Shown in pieces: positions 17,027 to 25,935 of a stretch of 64,000 nt of DNA. The position numbers and the translations under genes were made by a program. The stretch's first letter is position 1. Every line of letters begins with the position of its first letter. The notes beneath the pieces are model-generated. The model saw only the letters and a list, made by a program, of their open reading frames with translations, was not told the DNA's origin and searched no databases. The stretch lies in assembly GCF_014524565.1 (NCBI RefSeq), contig NZ_CP060139.1:3231501-3295500 (forward strand), in the 5' to 3' direction. This DNA is from Croceimicrobium hydrocarbonivorans (GTDB lineage Bacteria > Bacteroidota > Bacteroidia > Flavobacteriales > Schleiferiaceae).

Positions 17027-19957
17027 ATGCCCAGATATTTTCTTACGAGCCTTTTCCTCTGCCTTAGCTTTTTTCTTAAAAGCCAGCATTCGGTAATATA
17101 CCAGGCTGATAGTGCATGGGTTAAGCAGAAAATAGCGTCCATGTCTTTGGATGAAAAACTGGGACAATTGTTTATGGTGGCGGCCTATTCCAATAAAGGG
17201 CCGGAGCATGAACGCGAAATCCAGCAATTGGTGAAAGAGGAGCATATTGGGGGATTAATCTTTTTTCAGGGAAGCCCTAAGGAACAAGCGCGTTTAACCA
17301 ACCTCTATCAGTTGAACAGTAGCACTCCTCTCATGATTGCCATGGATGCAGAGTGGGGTTTGGCCATGCGTTTACCGGAGACTTTTAAATTTCCATGGCC
17401 CATTACCCTGGGGGCATTACAAGACACAGTATTGGCTTATGAATATGGTAAGGCAATTGGTGAGCATTGCAAAACTCTGGGCGTTCATATCAATTTTGCT
17501 CCGGTAGTGGATATCAATACCAATCCTAAGAATCCCATTATTGGAGCACGTTCATTTGGAGAGGACCCTGAGCATGTTACTCGAATCGCCGCTGCAGTTA
17601 TGCGGGGCATGCAATCTGTACATGTGTTGGCAGTAGCTAAGCATTTCCCCGGTCATGGGGATACCGATTCGGATTCGCATAAGACTCTTCCTTCGGTGAG
17701 CCATCCTATGGATAGATTGGAAAAGGTGGAGCTATACCCCTATAAAAATATCAGTAAGAGTGGCTTGGGAGGCGTAATGGTGGCGCATCTAAATGTTCCG
17801 GCTATCGACCCTAGTGGAAAGCCCAGCTCCTTAAGTCCAGCGACCTTAAAATTATTACGGGAGCAAATCGGTTTTGATGGATTAACCTTTACCGATGCTT
17901 TGAATATGCAAGGCGTGGCTCGCGATTATAAACCTGGCATGGTTGACTTGGAAGCCATCAAAGCCGGAAATGATGTATTGGTTTTTAGTCAAGATGTGAA
18001 ATTGGCCAAAGCCAAGATTAAGGAAGCTTTAAAAGCAGGTTTGATCGATACGGCCCACATTAATGCCAGCGTAAAAAGGATATTAGCCGCAAAGTATTGG
18101 ATGGGCCTAAGTACCAAGACCCATATCGAAGGCAGTACTTTGGCAACTAAGCTCTTACGTGAAAAAGATCAGATTCTAAATCACAATATTTTTGCTGAAG
18201 CACAAACCTTATTAATCAATAAAAACAAAACTCTGCCAGTTAAAAAGCTGGCGGATCTTAAGATTGCCTGTGTAACCGCCGGTAATGAGGTAAGCCCCTA
18301 TTTTGCTGAGATGTTGAAAAAGTACACTCAGGTAGAGTACTTTGATTATACCAACAAAAATGAGGAGGAAATTATCGCCGCCCTGGCGGATTACGATTAT
18401 GTAGTTCTGGGTTTATATACCTCCAATGCCAATCCCTGGAAGTCCTATAAAATCAGTTCTGAAATTCGTCGTTTTACCCGTCGAATTGCCCTGCAAAACA
18501 AATTGATCATAACCCTATTTGCCAATCCCTATTCCTTATTGGATTTTCCGGAAGCGCGTGATGCCGAAGCATTATTGATGGCCTATCAAAATGATCCCGA
18601 TGCCGAAAGTGTAGCCGCGCAAATCATTTTCGGAGCTTTGGGAGCCAAAGGTCGATTGCCCGTTTCTGCCGGGGAGCCCTTCGAAGTAGGCTTTGGATTA
18701 AACACGCAAGCCATCGGTCGTTTAGGTTATCATTATCCAGGGGCGGTGGGCCTCGATGTGAATACCTTAAATCGCATTGATGGCATTGTAAAAGAAGCGA
18801 TGAATCAAGGGGCAACCCCTGGAGCGCAGGTGCTTATCGCCCGCAAGGGACAGGTAATTTACCATAAGAACTTTGGTTATATCGATTCAAAAAAAAAGAC
18901 TCCGGTACGCTCGGAGCATCTTTATGATTTAGCGAGTATTACCAAAATCGCGGTAAGCGTACCCCTTTTAATGTCATTAGTAGAAGAGGGGAAAATAAAT
19001 CTCGACAAAACCTTAGGTTACTACCTTCCAGAAGCAAAGGGAACCAATAAAGAAGATTTGGTGTTACGGGAAATTCTGGCCCACCAAAGCGGTTTAAAAC
19101 CTTGGATTCCCTTCTATTTAGAAACCTTGGACCAAGGAAAGTATAAGGAAGGTTATTACGGTAAGGAACGCAGTTTTGACTATCCCAATGTGGTGAGTGA
19201 AGGGCTTTACAGTCAGCGCTATATGCGCGATACGATATTAAAAAGGATACTCGATTCTGACTTACTTCCCACTAAGGAATACCGCTATTCGGATTTGGGT
19301 TATTACCTCTTTATGCAGATCATCGAAAGGATGGAAGGGCAGCCCTTGGATGAATTGATCCACGAAAAGCTCTATGAACCATTGGGTGCCAATACCATGG
19401 TGTATCATCCTTTGCAGATATTCCCGATTGATTTAATTGTACCTACCGAAGATGATAAGACCTTTCGGAGATCATTGATTCGTGGTTATGTGCATGATCA
19501 GGGAGCCGCATTATTAGGTGGTGTAGCTGGGCATGCCGGACTATTCAGTACTGCGAATGATTTAGCCAAATTGATGCAGATGTACATGCAGAAGGGCGAA
19601 TATGCCGGAGTGCGATATTTCGATTCGGTAACCGTAAATGAATTTATTCGTTGTCAGTATTGCCAAACCAAGAACCGCCGGGGTATTGGTTTCGATAAAC
19701 CCCAATTAGAAGGCCCCGGACCTACCTGCGGTTGCGTTTCAGATCGTAGCTTTGGCCACAGCGGATTTACTGGTACCTTAGCCTGGGCCGATCCTGATGA
19801 GCAAATAGTCTATATTTTTCTATCGAATCGGGTGAATCCGGATGCTGAAAACCGAAAACTTTTAAGTTTATCAACTCGCACCAAAATTCAAGAAGTAATC
19901 TATGAAGCGATTCAAAACGACGACCCTGCTACTGCTCTCATTGGCTTGGCTCCCTGA
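17027..19957 (+). CDS. Secreted GH3 beta-N-acetylhexosaminidase fused to a serine hydrolase (beta-lactamase-like) domain
   Basis: 976 residues. Signal peptide 1-19 (cleavage after LKS). Residues about 30-360 are a glycoside hydrolase family 3 domain with the NagZ-like signature KHFPGHGDTDSDSH (about 205-218) and the nucleophile region TFTDALNM (Asp near 289). A GH3 C-terminal-like region follows (to about 575). Residues about 590-970 are a class C beta-lactamase/penicillin-binding-like domain with S637-x-x-K640 (SITK), YSDLGYY and GHSG. The fusion is typical of Bacteroidota and suggests peptidoglycan turnover in the periplasm: sugar removal plus a peptide or ester hydrolase. The last 56 nt encode the signal peptide of the next gene in another frame. 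Confidence 0.9.
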   Translation: MPRYFLTSLFLCLSFFLKSQHSVIYQADSAWVKQKIASMSLDEKLGQLFMVAAYSNKGPEHEREIQQLVKEEHIGGLIFFQGSPKEQARLTNLYQLNSSTPLMIAMDAEWGLAMRLPETFKFPWPITLGALQDTVLAYEYGKAIGEHCKTLGVHINFAPVVDINTNPKNPIIGARSFGEDPEHVTRIAAAVMRGMQSVHVLAVAKHFPGHGDTDSDSHKTLPSVSHPMDRLEKVELYPYKNISKSGLGGVMVAHLNVPAIDPSGKPSSLSPATLKLLREQIGFDGLTFTDALNMQGVARDYKPGMVDLEAIKAGNDVLVFSQDVKLAKAKIKEALKAGLIDTAHINASVKRILAAKYWMGLSTKTHIEGSTLATKLLREKDQILNHNIFAEAQTLLINKNKTLPVKKLADLKIACVTAGNEVSPYFAEMLKKYTQVEYFDYTNKNEEEIIAALADYDYVVLGLYTSNANPWKSYKISSEIRRFTRRIALQNKLIITLFANPYSLLDFPEARDAEALLMAYQNDPDAESVAAQIIFGALGAKGRLPVSAGEPFEVGFGLNTQAIGRLGYHYPGAVGLDVNTLNRIDGIVKEAMNQGATPGAQVLIARKGQVIYHKNFGYIDSKKKTPVRSEHLYDLASITKIAVSVPLLMSLVEEGKINLDKTLGYYLPEAKGTNKEDLVLREILAHQSGLKPWIPFYLETLDQGKYKEGYYGKERSFDYPNVVSEGLYSQRYMRDTILKRILDSDLLPTKEYRYSDLGYYLFMQIIERMEGQPLDELIHEKLYEPLGANTMVYHPLQIFPIDLIVPTEDDKTFRRSLIRGYVHDQGAALLGGVAGHAGLFSTANDLAKLMQMYMQKGEYAGVRYFDSVTVNEFIRCQYCQTKNRRGIGFDKPQLEGPGPTCGCVSDRSFGHSGFTGTLAWADPDEQIVYIFLSNRVNPDAENRKLLSLSTRTKIQEVIYEAIQNDDPATALIGLAP

Positions 19958-20582
19958 GGGTCTTCAAGCACAAGAAAATCAAAAGCCAAATCCTACTGAT
20001 ACTACCATTGTAAACTTCCATCCCAATGGAATTCCATCGGAATTGATCTCCTACGATCAAAACGGTTTGGAAGATGGTGTACACTTTAATTATCGCCAAA
20101 CAGGAAGCATTGCCAAGATGGAGAATTTCAGCCATGGCAAGCTGCATGGTCCATTTATGCGCGTGAATAATCGAGGTAAGATTAGCGAAGAGGGAAAATT
20201 TGAAAATGGCCTGGAGCAAGGACTTTTCACCAAGTATTATTCCGACGGTAAAAAGCAAGAGCAGGCTACTTATAAGGATGGTAAGAAGAATGGTAAAGCC
20301 ATTTGGTACTACACCAATGAGAATATGAGCACCATGCTCAATTATGAAGATGATATCCTTCAAGGTGAAGCCAAGAGTTTCTATAAAAGTGGTGAGGTAA
20401 AATCAGTTTACACTTACGAAAACAATAAGAAGGAAGGCCTTTACCGTGAGTATTATCAAGATGGTAAACTCAAGGTAGAAGGGAATTACAAGGACGATAA
20501 AGAAGACGGCAAATGGACCTATTATGCAGAAGATGGTTCCGTGCTGAAAACTGAAAAATACCGGAAGGGAGAATTACGCTAA
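19902..20582 (+). CDS. Secreted YwqK-like MORN-repeat protein
   Basis: 226 residues with a signal peptide (1-24, cleavage after LQA). The mature part is a run of about seven 22-24-residue repeats of the form YYxDGKxxxxGxYKDGKxxG, the MORN_2/YwqK family often labelled toxin-antitoxin antitoxin YwqK, though no toxin is present here. The ATG lies 56 nt inside the end of the GH3 gene; later ATGs would remove the signal peptide, so the long overlap is probably real. bshA starts 1 nt after its stop. Likely an extracytoplasmic scaffold of unknown partner. Confidence 0.8.
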   Translation: MKRFKTTTLLLLSLAWLPEGLQAQENQKPNPTDTTIVNFHPNGIPSELISYDQNGLEDGVHFNYRQTGSIAKMENFSHGKLHGPFMRVNNRGKISEEGKFENGLEQGLFTKYYSDGKKQEQATYKDGKKNGKAIWYYTNENMSTMLNYEDDILQGEAKSFYKSGEVKSVYTYENNKKEGLYREYYQDGKLKVEGNYKDDKEDGKWTYYAEDGSVLKTEKYRKGELR

Positions 20583-20583
20583 A

Positions 20584-21711
20584 GTGAATATCGGGATCGT
20601 GGGATACCCCACCTACGGGGGAAGTGGAGTAGTAGCTACCGAACTTAGTATGTACCTAGCTAAGCAGGGACATAAGATTCATTTCATTTCCTATTCGCAG
20701 CCAGTAAGGCTGGATGTTTTGGAGCCTAATATTTACTACCATGAGGTAAATGTTCAGGATTATCCGCTCTTCGAATATCAGCCCTATGAGTTGGCTTTGA
20801 GCAGTAAAATGGTGAATGTAACCCTCAAGTATAAATTGGAGGTTATTCACGTACACTATGCTATTCCTCACGCCTATGCTGCCTATATGGCCAAGCAAAT
20901 TTTGCGCGAAAAGGGAGTTGATCTTCCGATTGTAACCACCTTACATGGTACGGATATCACGCTGGTGGGAAGAAATCCCAGCTATAAGCAGGCGGTAAAT
21001 TTCAGTATCAATCATTCGGATGTAGTGACCTCCGTAAGTGAAAGTTTGAAACAGGATACCCTTTCCTTTTTCAATATTACCAAGGATATTCAGGTGATTC
21101 CTAACTTTTTGGATCTAAGCCTTTATAAACCAGATGATAGCTGCAAACACAATTTTGCGGAAGAAGGGGAGAAGATCGTTACCCACGTTTCTAATTTCAG
21201 AAAAGTGAAGCGCATTCCGGATGTAATTGATGTCTTCTTCCGTTTGCAAAATGAAATGCCCGCAGTATTACTGATGTTAGGTGATGGTCCGGAAAAGGAA
21301 AGAGCGCGCAAGCAAGCACAGGATTTGGGCATTGCCGAGAAGGTGAAATTCCTGGGTAAAACCTCTGATGTAGAGCGCATCCTTTGCATTTCAGATTTGT
21401 TTATCCTGCCATCCGAAAAGGAGAGCTTCGGCTTGGCCGCTTTGGAAGCGATGGGAGCCGGGGTACCCGTAATCTCATCCAATACCGGTGGCTTAGGGGA
21501 AGTGAATATCCATATGAAAACCGGTATTACTGCCGATGTGGGTGATATAGATGCGATGGCTCAAGGAGCTATTCATATCTTAAGCGATCCACAAAGGCAT
21601 ATAGCATTTGCGCAGGCTGCTCGAGCCCAGGCGGAGCGTTTTGCTATTGATGAAATTATGCCGGATTATTTACGGGTTTACCATGAAGCCATAGCCGCCA
21701 GTAATGCCTGA
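20584..21711 (+). CDS. bshA: N-acetyl-alpha-D-glucosaminyl L-malate synthase BshA
   Basis: 375 residues from GTG, a GT4-family glycosyltransferase. The N-terminus NIGIVGYPTYGGSGVVATEL and the HFISYSQPVRLD segment are typical of BshA, which joins UDP-GlcNAc and L-malate in the first step of bacillithiol synthesis. The C-terminal half has the nucleotide-sugar site motif (SEKESFGLAALEAMGAGVPV). It lies 1 nt behind the YwqK-like gene and overlaps the next by 8 nt. BshB and BshC are not in the window. A YpdA-like flavoprotein occurs at 3317, but no direct link can be shown. Confidence 0.93.
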   Translation: MNIGIVGYPTYGGSGVVATELSMYLAKQGHKIHFISYSQPVRLDVLEPNIYYHEVNVQDYPLFEYQPYELALSSKMVNVTLKYKLEVIHVHYAIPHAYAAYMAKQILREKGVDLPIVTTLHGTDITLVGRNPSYKQAVNFSINHSDVVTSVSESLKQDTLSFFNITKDIQVIPNFLDLSLYKPDDSCKHNFAEEGEKIVTHVSNFRKVKRIPDVIDVFFRLQNEMPAVLLMLGDGPEKERARKQAQDLGIAEKVKFLGKTSDVERILCISDLFILPSEKESFGLAALEAMGAGVPVISSNTGGLGEVNIHMKTGITADVGDIDAMAQGAIHILSDPQRHIAFAQAARAQAERFAIDEIMPDYLRVYHEAIAASNA

Positions 21712-22222
21712 AGTGCTAATTCAAAGACGTGACCGCGCCGGTTATTTAGAGTCTTATCCTTTATACGTAAATCGAAAGCTTACTGCCCGCATTGCTTTTG
21801 GCGAAACTTATCATTTGGAATTGGAGCCCGGGCGGTATCAATTGCATTGTGGTGGTCTCTTTGCTTTGGAGGATGAAATATGGTTAGACCTTACTGAGCA
21901 TCGCAAGGCTTTGTTCTTGTCGGCGGAAAGGCCCAAATCATTAAAAGCGCCTTGGCCCAAATACTATCGTTTAAAGTGGACGGAAACCACTCCTATTCAG
22001 ATTAAAAAGGAGGAAGAGCAGGCAGTGTTAAAATCTGAGCAAGGCAATGCCTTAATTCGGGCTTTTGGTTTTTTAACCTTACTGGCTTTGGGTGCTGCCT
22101 GGATGTTTTGGCAGTCTATGGAATATGAGGAGCCCTTATTGTCCTTTGGTGGATTGGCTTTATTAGTGGCCATTCCCTGGGCTTATCGAGGGGCCTTACT
22201 CAGTCAGCTGAAAGAGAAATAG
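21704..22222 (+). CDS. Hypothetical protein with two C-terminal membrane helices
   Basis: 172 residues; start overlaps the end of bshA by 8 nt, so it is translationally linked. Residues 1-100 look like a beta-rich cytosolic domain (short alternating segments, YRLKW). Two hydrophobic helices lie near 121-137 and 144-163. I do not recognise a family. It ends 7 nt from the stop of the convergent eIF1-like gene. Confidence 0.7.
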   Translation: MPEVLIQRRDRAGYLESYPLYVNRKLTARIAFGETYHLELEPGRYQLHCGGLFALEDEIWLDLTEHRKALFLSAERPKSLKAPWPKYYRLKWTETTPIQIKKEEEQAVLKSEQGNALIRAFGFLTLLALGAAWMFWQSMEYEEPLLSFGGLALLVAIPWAYRGALLSQLKEK

Positions 22223-22229
22223 CCGCTAA

Positions 22230-22586
22230 TTAGCCACCCACTCTTTTGGTTTTATAGCCTTGTTTTTGGAGGTATTCCAAGATTTTCGGACGCATATCAC
22301 CCTGGATGATGATCTCTCCGTCTTTAACGGATCCACCGGTGGCGCAATGACCTTTTACCGCTTTAGCCAGATCTTTCAAGGCTTCATCAGAACCTTCAAA
22401 ACCTTTGATGACTACGGCCGTTTTTCCACCCCGACCTTTCTTTTCAAGATGAACTTCTAAAAGCTGATCTCCGGCTTGGATTTCTTCAATTTCATCTTCC
22501 TCATCGAAACCTTGAAAACCACTATTGCCGGTTGAGAATACCATGGAGCCCAGATCTTCGAGGGAATTGGATTGCTTTTTAGCCAT
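22230..22586 (-). CDS. SUI1/eIF1-family translation factor-like protein (YciH-like)
   Basis: 118 residues. The C-terminal 75 residues match the SUI1/eIF1 fold: RGGKTAVVIKGFEG, then LKDLAKAVKGHCATGGSVKDGEIIIQG. The N-terminal 40 residues are a variable acidic tail. In bacteria this family (YciH) is thought to influence start-codon choice; its exact role is unsettled. It is the last of a run of small genes on this strand, 39 nt behind the TfoX-like gene. Confidence 0.9.
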   Translation of the reverse strand: MAKKQSNSLEDLGSMVFSTGNSGFQGFDEEDEIEEIQAGDQLLEVHLEKKGRGGKTAVVIKGFEGSDEALKDLAKAVKGHCATGGSVKDGEIIIQGDMRPKILEYLQKQGYKTKRVGG

Positions 22587-22625
22587 AAAAGGGATTTGAA
22601 GGCAAAGGTATAGATTGGATGCAAT

Positions 22626-22967
22626 CTATTTCTTCTTACTTGATTTCGCTTGCGGATTAAAATTGAGGCATAATTGCAACCAGTACTCCAATTCATCTTC
22701 TCGGTCAATACCCTCAGGATCTACAAAGACATAGCCTTTCATCGGTCTACCGGTAAAGTCCATAGGGCGAGCGGCTTTCAACTCCATGGCTTCTTCATAT
22801 TGATCCGGACCTACCCGCGCCATTAAATGATCTTTTACCACGCCGGCCAGCATTTTATCATCTACCATAAAGCAGAGGCCACCCATCATTTTCTTTTCAA
22901 TAAAGGGGATACTTTTCTGATTGAGATGGTTGCGGATGCGCTCACCTAAAAATTCATCGAAAGCCAT
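22626..22967 (-). CDS. TfoX N-terminal domain protein
   Basis: 113 residues, covering one TfoX/Sxy N-terminal domain (KKMMGGLCFMVDDKMLAGVV and the PMDFTGRPMKGYVFV segment). The stand-alone domain is widespread in Bacteroidota; a competence role as in TfoX of Haemophilus is not implied because the C-terminal domain is missing. The C-terminus is Lys-rich. It starts 3 nt after the stop of the zinc-ribbon membrane protein gene. Confidence 0.88.
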   Translation of the reverse strand: MAFDEFLGERIRNHLNQKSIPFIEKKMMGGLCFMVDDKMLAGVVKDHLMARVGPDQYEEAMELKAARPMDFTGRPMKGYVFVDPEGIDREDELEYWLQLCLNFNPQAKSSKKK

Positions 22968-22970
22968 ACT

Positions 22971-23306
22971 CTAGCGTCTAGCCATTATTTTATTAAAAGA
23001 ATTCACCCTTTTACTCTGTTGGGTAAAGGCAACAAATGGAATAGCAGCACTTACCGTGCTGATAGCGCCATAGCGAGACCATAGAAAGAAAGTGAGTATA
23101 GCGCTAAGACCAAAGGCGATGATCACCATGGTGTTATTTACTTCTGCTCTAATATCGTTCACATGTTTCATTTGGTCCTTGGCACAATGCTTACAATGTA
23201 CCCGAATCTCCTTGCCGTATTTCATCTCCAAGTTAATGCGGGAATTCGCCTTTTGCTTTAAAGTAAATGGCTTTTTACAAGATTCACAATTGCAATAGAG
23301 AAGCAT
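22971..23306 (-). CDS. Small membrane protein with a zinc-ribbon-like N-terminus
   Basis: 111 residues. Two CxxC pairs (CESC near residue 7 and CKHC near 38) could bind zinc. Two hydrophobic helices follow (about 58-75 and 78-95) and a basic C-terminus. It lies between the PspC micro-protein (10 nt upstream) and the TfoX-like gene (3 nt downstream), so the three are probably co-transcribed. No named family recognised. Confidence 0.68.
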   Translation of the reverse strand: MLLYCNCESCKKPFTLKQKANSRINLEMKYGKEIRVHCKHCAKDQMKHVNDIRAEVNNTMVIIAFGLSAILTFFLWSRYGAISTVSAAIPFVAFTQQSKRVNSFNKIMARR

Positions 23307-23316
23307 TGATATTCAG

Positions 23317-23466
23317 TTAATATGAAAATTGTTTCACTAACCAAAGAATCAGATATAGCCCTAAACCAGTGCCATAGAAAATGAAGGCAATAACAAAGGC
23401 AATGCGGATGATGCTAACATCCCATCCTAATTTAAAGCTCAGCCATTCGGCTACTCCTAATACCAT
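23317..23466 (-). CDS. PspC-domain micro-protein
   Basis: 49 residues (ATG at 23466, TAA at 23317). The sequence reads like a single PspC domain: VLGVAEWLSFKLGWDVSIIR, then a membrane helix with YGTGLGLYLILWL. PspC is a small inner-membrane protein family linked to envelope stress; in Bacteroidota very short stand-alone versions occur. Its usual N-terminal basic segment is missing or very short. The gene is easily missed because of its size. It starts an apparent four-gene run with the zinc-ribbon protein, TfoX-like and eIF1-like genes. Confidence 0.75.
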   Translation of the reverse strand: MVLGVAEWLSFKLGWDVSIIRIAFVIAFIFYGTGLGLYLILWLVKQFSY

Positions 23467-23510
23467 AGCTTTTGAATTATTTGGTCTCTAAATTTAGCAA
23501 AGGCCAAGGA

Positions 23511-24047
23511 CTATTGGGTCGACAAATAAACTTTTAAGCTTTGATAGCCTTCCACAAAACCTCCTTCCGGACCGAAATCCCAATTCGAATGGCCAGTACA
23601 AAGAGGGTATAGGTTTTCGGTCCCTAAAGCTACAATGCGAGATTTAAATTGTCCGCCATTTTGGGATCCATCAAGATCCTCGATCATAATTTGACTTCCC
23701 GGTAAATCCGCTCCCCAAACCAGAACATAATTACTTTCCGCAAACCAAAAGCGAATAGACCAAGGATTCATTGGGTGATTGTTATCTATGATGCCACAGT
23801 GACTGGTACTATCTGGGTTCATCCACATCCATAAGGTATCATACTCCCATCCTCCATTGCGGTAAACTTGATGCATGATTCGCTCCCCCAGACTATCCAA
23901 AAAGCTGATTTTTAAATTTGGGATTCTCTTTCCACTCAAACTATCTTCAACTTCCACCACCAGAATATAAGCCCCATCAAAAGGACAATGTTGTGAAAAG
24001 AGTGGGGTGCTAAAGAGTAGCAAACCAAAGAGAAATTGTTTTAGCAT
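23511..24047 (-). CDS. Secreted protein of unknown function
   Basis: 178 residues with a signal peptide (1-18, cleavage after LFS). The mature part is beta-rich, starts with a segment like a carboxypeptidase-regulatory or Cna_B fold (ILVVEVEDSLSGKRIPNLKI), and contains several Trp. No T9SS tail or lipobox. It is preceded on the same strand by another secreted unknown (36 nt). Confidence 0.65.
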   Translation of the reverse strand: MLKQFLFGLLLFSTPLFSQHCPFDGAYILVVEVEDSLSGKRIPNLKISFLDSLGERIMHQVYRNGGWEYDTLWMWMNPDSTSHCGIIDNNHPMNPWSIRFWFAESNYVLVWGADLPGSQIMIEDLDGSQNGGQFKSRIVALGTENLYPLCTGHSNWDFGPEGGFVEGYQSLKVYLSTQ

Positions 24048-24083
24048 CTCGAAAGGGATTTTTCGAAATGTACTAATCTCTCT

Positions 24084-24719
24084 TTAAGGGGATAGGCGTT
24101 CCAGAAAATAAGTCTGGACAAAACCACTATCCGTTTGGCCTCCGTAATTCCTTATTTGAATCAAGTCTACAATCAGGTACTTACCATTTTGAAAGCTCAG
24201 AATAGTAGGGTTACTTACTCTATATTCCGTAGATGTGCCAGGAAAGATGGAAGGTATTCGAACAGGCTTTTGGAATAACATCGATTCTACATAAATGCGA
24301 CTGGCCCAAATAGAAGGACTATTGCCAAAGGTCAGAATACTATCTGCGTCTGGATTTTGTAAAGGGAGATCAATTTGCAGTGTACCCTGGAAAAAATGAC
24401 TGGATTTTTCACTTTTAGGATAAACTTGAATATTGATAAGCTTAACGGTATCTAGATCTCTTTCAATGGAACGAATATTTAAGTTCCGATTGAAATGAAA
24501 TTTGGGATCGATAAAGTTTCCACTTGCCGAAAAGAGAATGCGATATAAAGCACTATCATGAGTATATTCCCAAGTGCTATCGGCGATTAAGCCTTTAAGA
24601 CCAGTGAGGTGTTTAAAAAGATCGTGATAGGCCAGACTATCGTTTTGAGCGTGGACCAAGCTGCTAAGGATTAGGAATACCAGCAGACAGGATTTCTTAT
24701 AGCTCATCACGAAGGACAC
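24084..24719 (-). CDS. Secreted protein of unknown function
   Basis: 211 residues; signal peptide about 1-24 (cleavage after VHA). A second ATG four codons in would also fit. The mature part is beta-rich with no recognisable motif. It starts 5 nt behind the stop of the 2OG-Fe(II) oxygenase gene, so it is probably in the same transcript, although no functional link is evident. Confidence 0.62.
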   Translation of the reverse strand: MSFVMSYKKSCLLVFLILSSLVHAQNDSLAYHDLFKHLTGLKGLIADSTWEYTHDSALYRILFSASGNFIDPKFHFNRNLNIRSIERDLDTVKLINIQVYPKSEKSSHFFQGTLQIDLPLQNPDADSILTFGNSPSIWASRIYVESMLFQKPVRIPSIFPGTSTEYRVSNPTILSFQNGKYLIVDLIQIRNYGGQTDSGFVQTYFLERLSP

Positions 24720-24724
24720 TGGAA

Positions 24725-25681
24725 TTAGCTTTTTAAGCCAATCTCTCTTAAACGCTCATCTAAATATCCTCCTGCTGAAATATCCTCGTATTGTTTAGGA
24801 TGTTCGGCATCAATACACTCTGGCAAACAATCCAAAGGCATTTCGCTGCGAGGATGTAAAAAGAAAGGAATACTGAAACGGCTTTCCGCCCATTTTTCGC
24901 GAGGTGGATTCACCACTCGGTGGGTAGTACTGCGCAATTTATTATTGCTGTGCCTTTGCAGCATATCGCCAACATTCACCACAATTTGACCTGGTAAGGC
25001 CGTAACGGGAATCCATTCACCTGCCTTATTTAAAACTTGTAATCCATCCGCTGAAGCTCCCATTAAAAGGGTGATGAGGTTAATATCTTCATGTTCGGCG
25101 GCCCGCACAGCATCCTGAGGTTCCTCGGTAATGGGAGGGTAGTGAATCGGTCTTAAGATGCTATTGCCATTATGAATATGAGCATCAAAATAAGTTTCTT
25201 CCAATCCAAGGTATAAAGCCAGGGCACGAAGCATATCTCTACCGGTTGCTTCCAAAGTTTGATAAGCTTCTTTACCGATACGGTTAAAATCGGGTAATTC
25301 CGCAACCTCAATATTTTCTGGATATTCTTTTGCGATCGCATCGCCATCTTCTACATATTGACCAAAATGCCAAAACTCTTTCAGGTCACCTGTATTTCTG
25401 CCCTTGGCATGCTCCTTTCCAAATCCGGTATATCCACGCTGACCAGCAATCCCTTCAATCTCGTATTGAGCTTTGATATCGGTTGGGAGGTTAAAAAAGG
25501 CCTTTACCTCGCGATATAAAGCAGCGCTGAGCTCGTCACTGAGACGATGATTCTTGAGGGCCACAAAACCAATGTCCTCATAAGCCTTGCCTAAGGCCTG
25601 CACAAAGGCATCTTTTCTTTGTGGATCACCACTTAAAAAATCATTTAAATCAACTGAAGGAATACCGATCGACTGACTCAT
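24725..25681 (-). CDS. Isopenicillin N synthase-like 2-oxoglutarate/Fe(II)-dependent oxygenase
   Basis: 318 residues from the ATG at 25681 (MSQSIGIPSVDL); the frame is open six codons further. It has the DIOX_N-type front (IPSVDLNDFL), the iron ligands H-x-D in EHEDINLITLL and His in RSTTHRVVN, and the 2-oxoglutarate-binding R-x-S in SRFSIPFF. Such enzymes hydroxylate or cyclise small molecules; the substrate is unknown and true isopenicillin N synthase activity is unlikely without an ACV synthetase. It heads the minus-strand gene run. Confidence 0.9.
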   Translation of the reverse strand: MSQSIGIPSVDLNDFLSGDPQRKDAFVQALGKAYEDIGFVALKNHRLSDELSAALYREVKAFFNLPTDIKAQYEIEGIAGQRGYTGFGKEHAKGRNTGDLKEFWHFGQYVEDGDAIAKEYPENIEVAELPDFNRIGKEAYQTLEATGRDMLRALALYLGLEETYFDAHIHNGNSILRPIHYPPITEEPQDAVRAAEHEDINLITLLMGASADGLQVLNKAGEWIPVTALPGQIVVNVGDMLQRHSNNKLRSTTHRVVNPPREKWAESRFSIPFFLHPRSEMPLDCLPECIDAEHPKQYEDISAGGYLDERLREIGLKS

Positions 25682-25886
25682 CTTTAGGATTTTGCGCAAA
25701 GATAGGGACTGAGCGGGATTAGCGTGGAAAAAGCTTGCGGAATGGCTCTAAATAGAATTCATTTTAAGCCATCTTCAAACATAGCTAAAGGCTTGATTAG
25801 TCGGAATTTGGTTTAGGCAAGGACAAAGTCCGCATATAGATTGGATATTTCAAGCTTAATGAAAGCTCAAATCTTGGCTAAATCCC

Positions 25887-25915
25887 TTGCCCATTCCCAA
25901 TAAAATCTAATTTTG
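25887..25915 (+). promoter_or_regulatory. Bacteroidota-type promoter of the E1 gene
   Basis: TTG at 25887-25889 and TAATTTTG at 25908-25915 are 18 nt apart, matching the -33/-7 pattern of Bacteroidota. Transcription would start near 25922, about 14 nt before the ATG at 25936. Confidence 0.6.
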
Positions 25916-25935
25916 GAAGCCCTTATTACCTCTCT

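Noticed and set aside
19902-20582. Toxin-antitoxin antitoxin (YwqK label)
   Set aside because: It has a signal peptide and MORN-type repeats, and no toxin gene lies next to it, so the label is not meaningful here.
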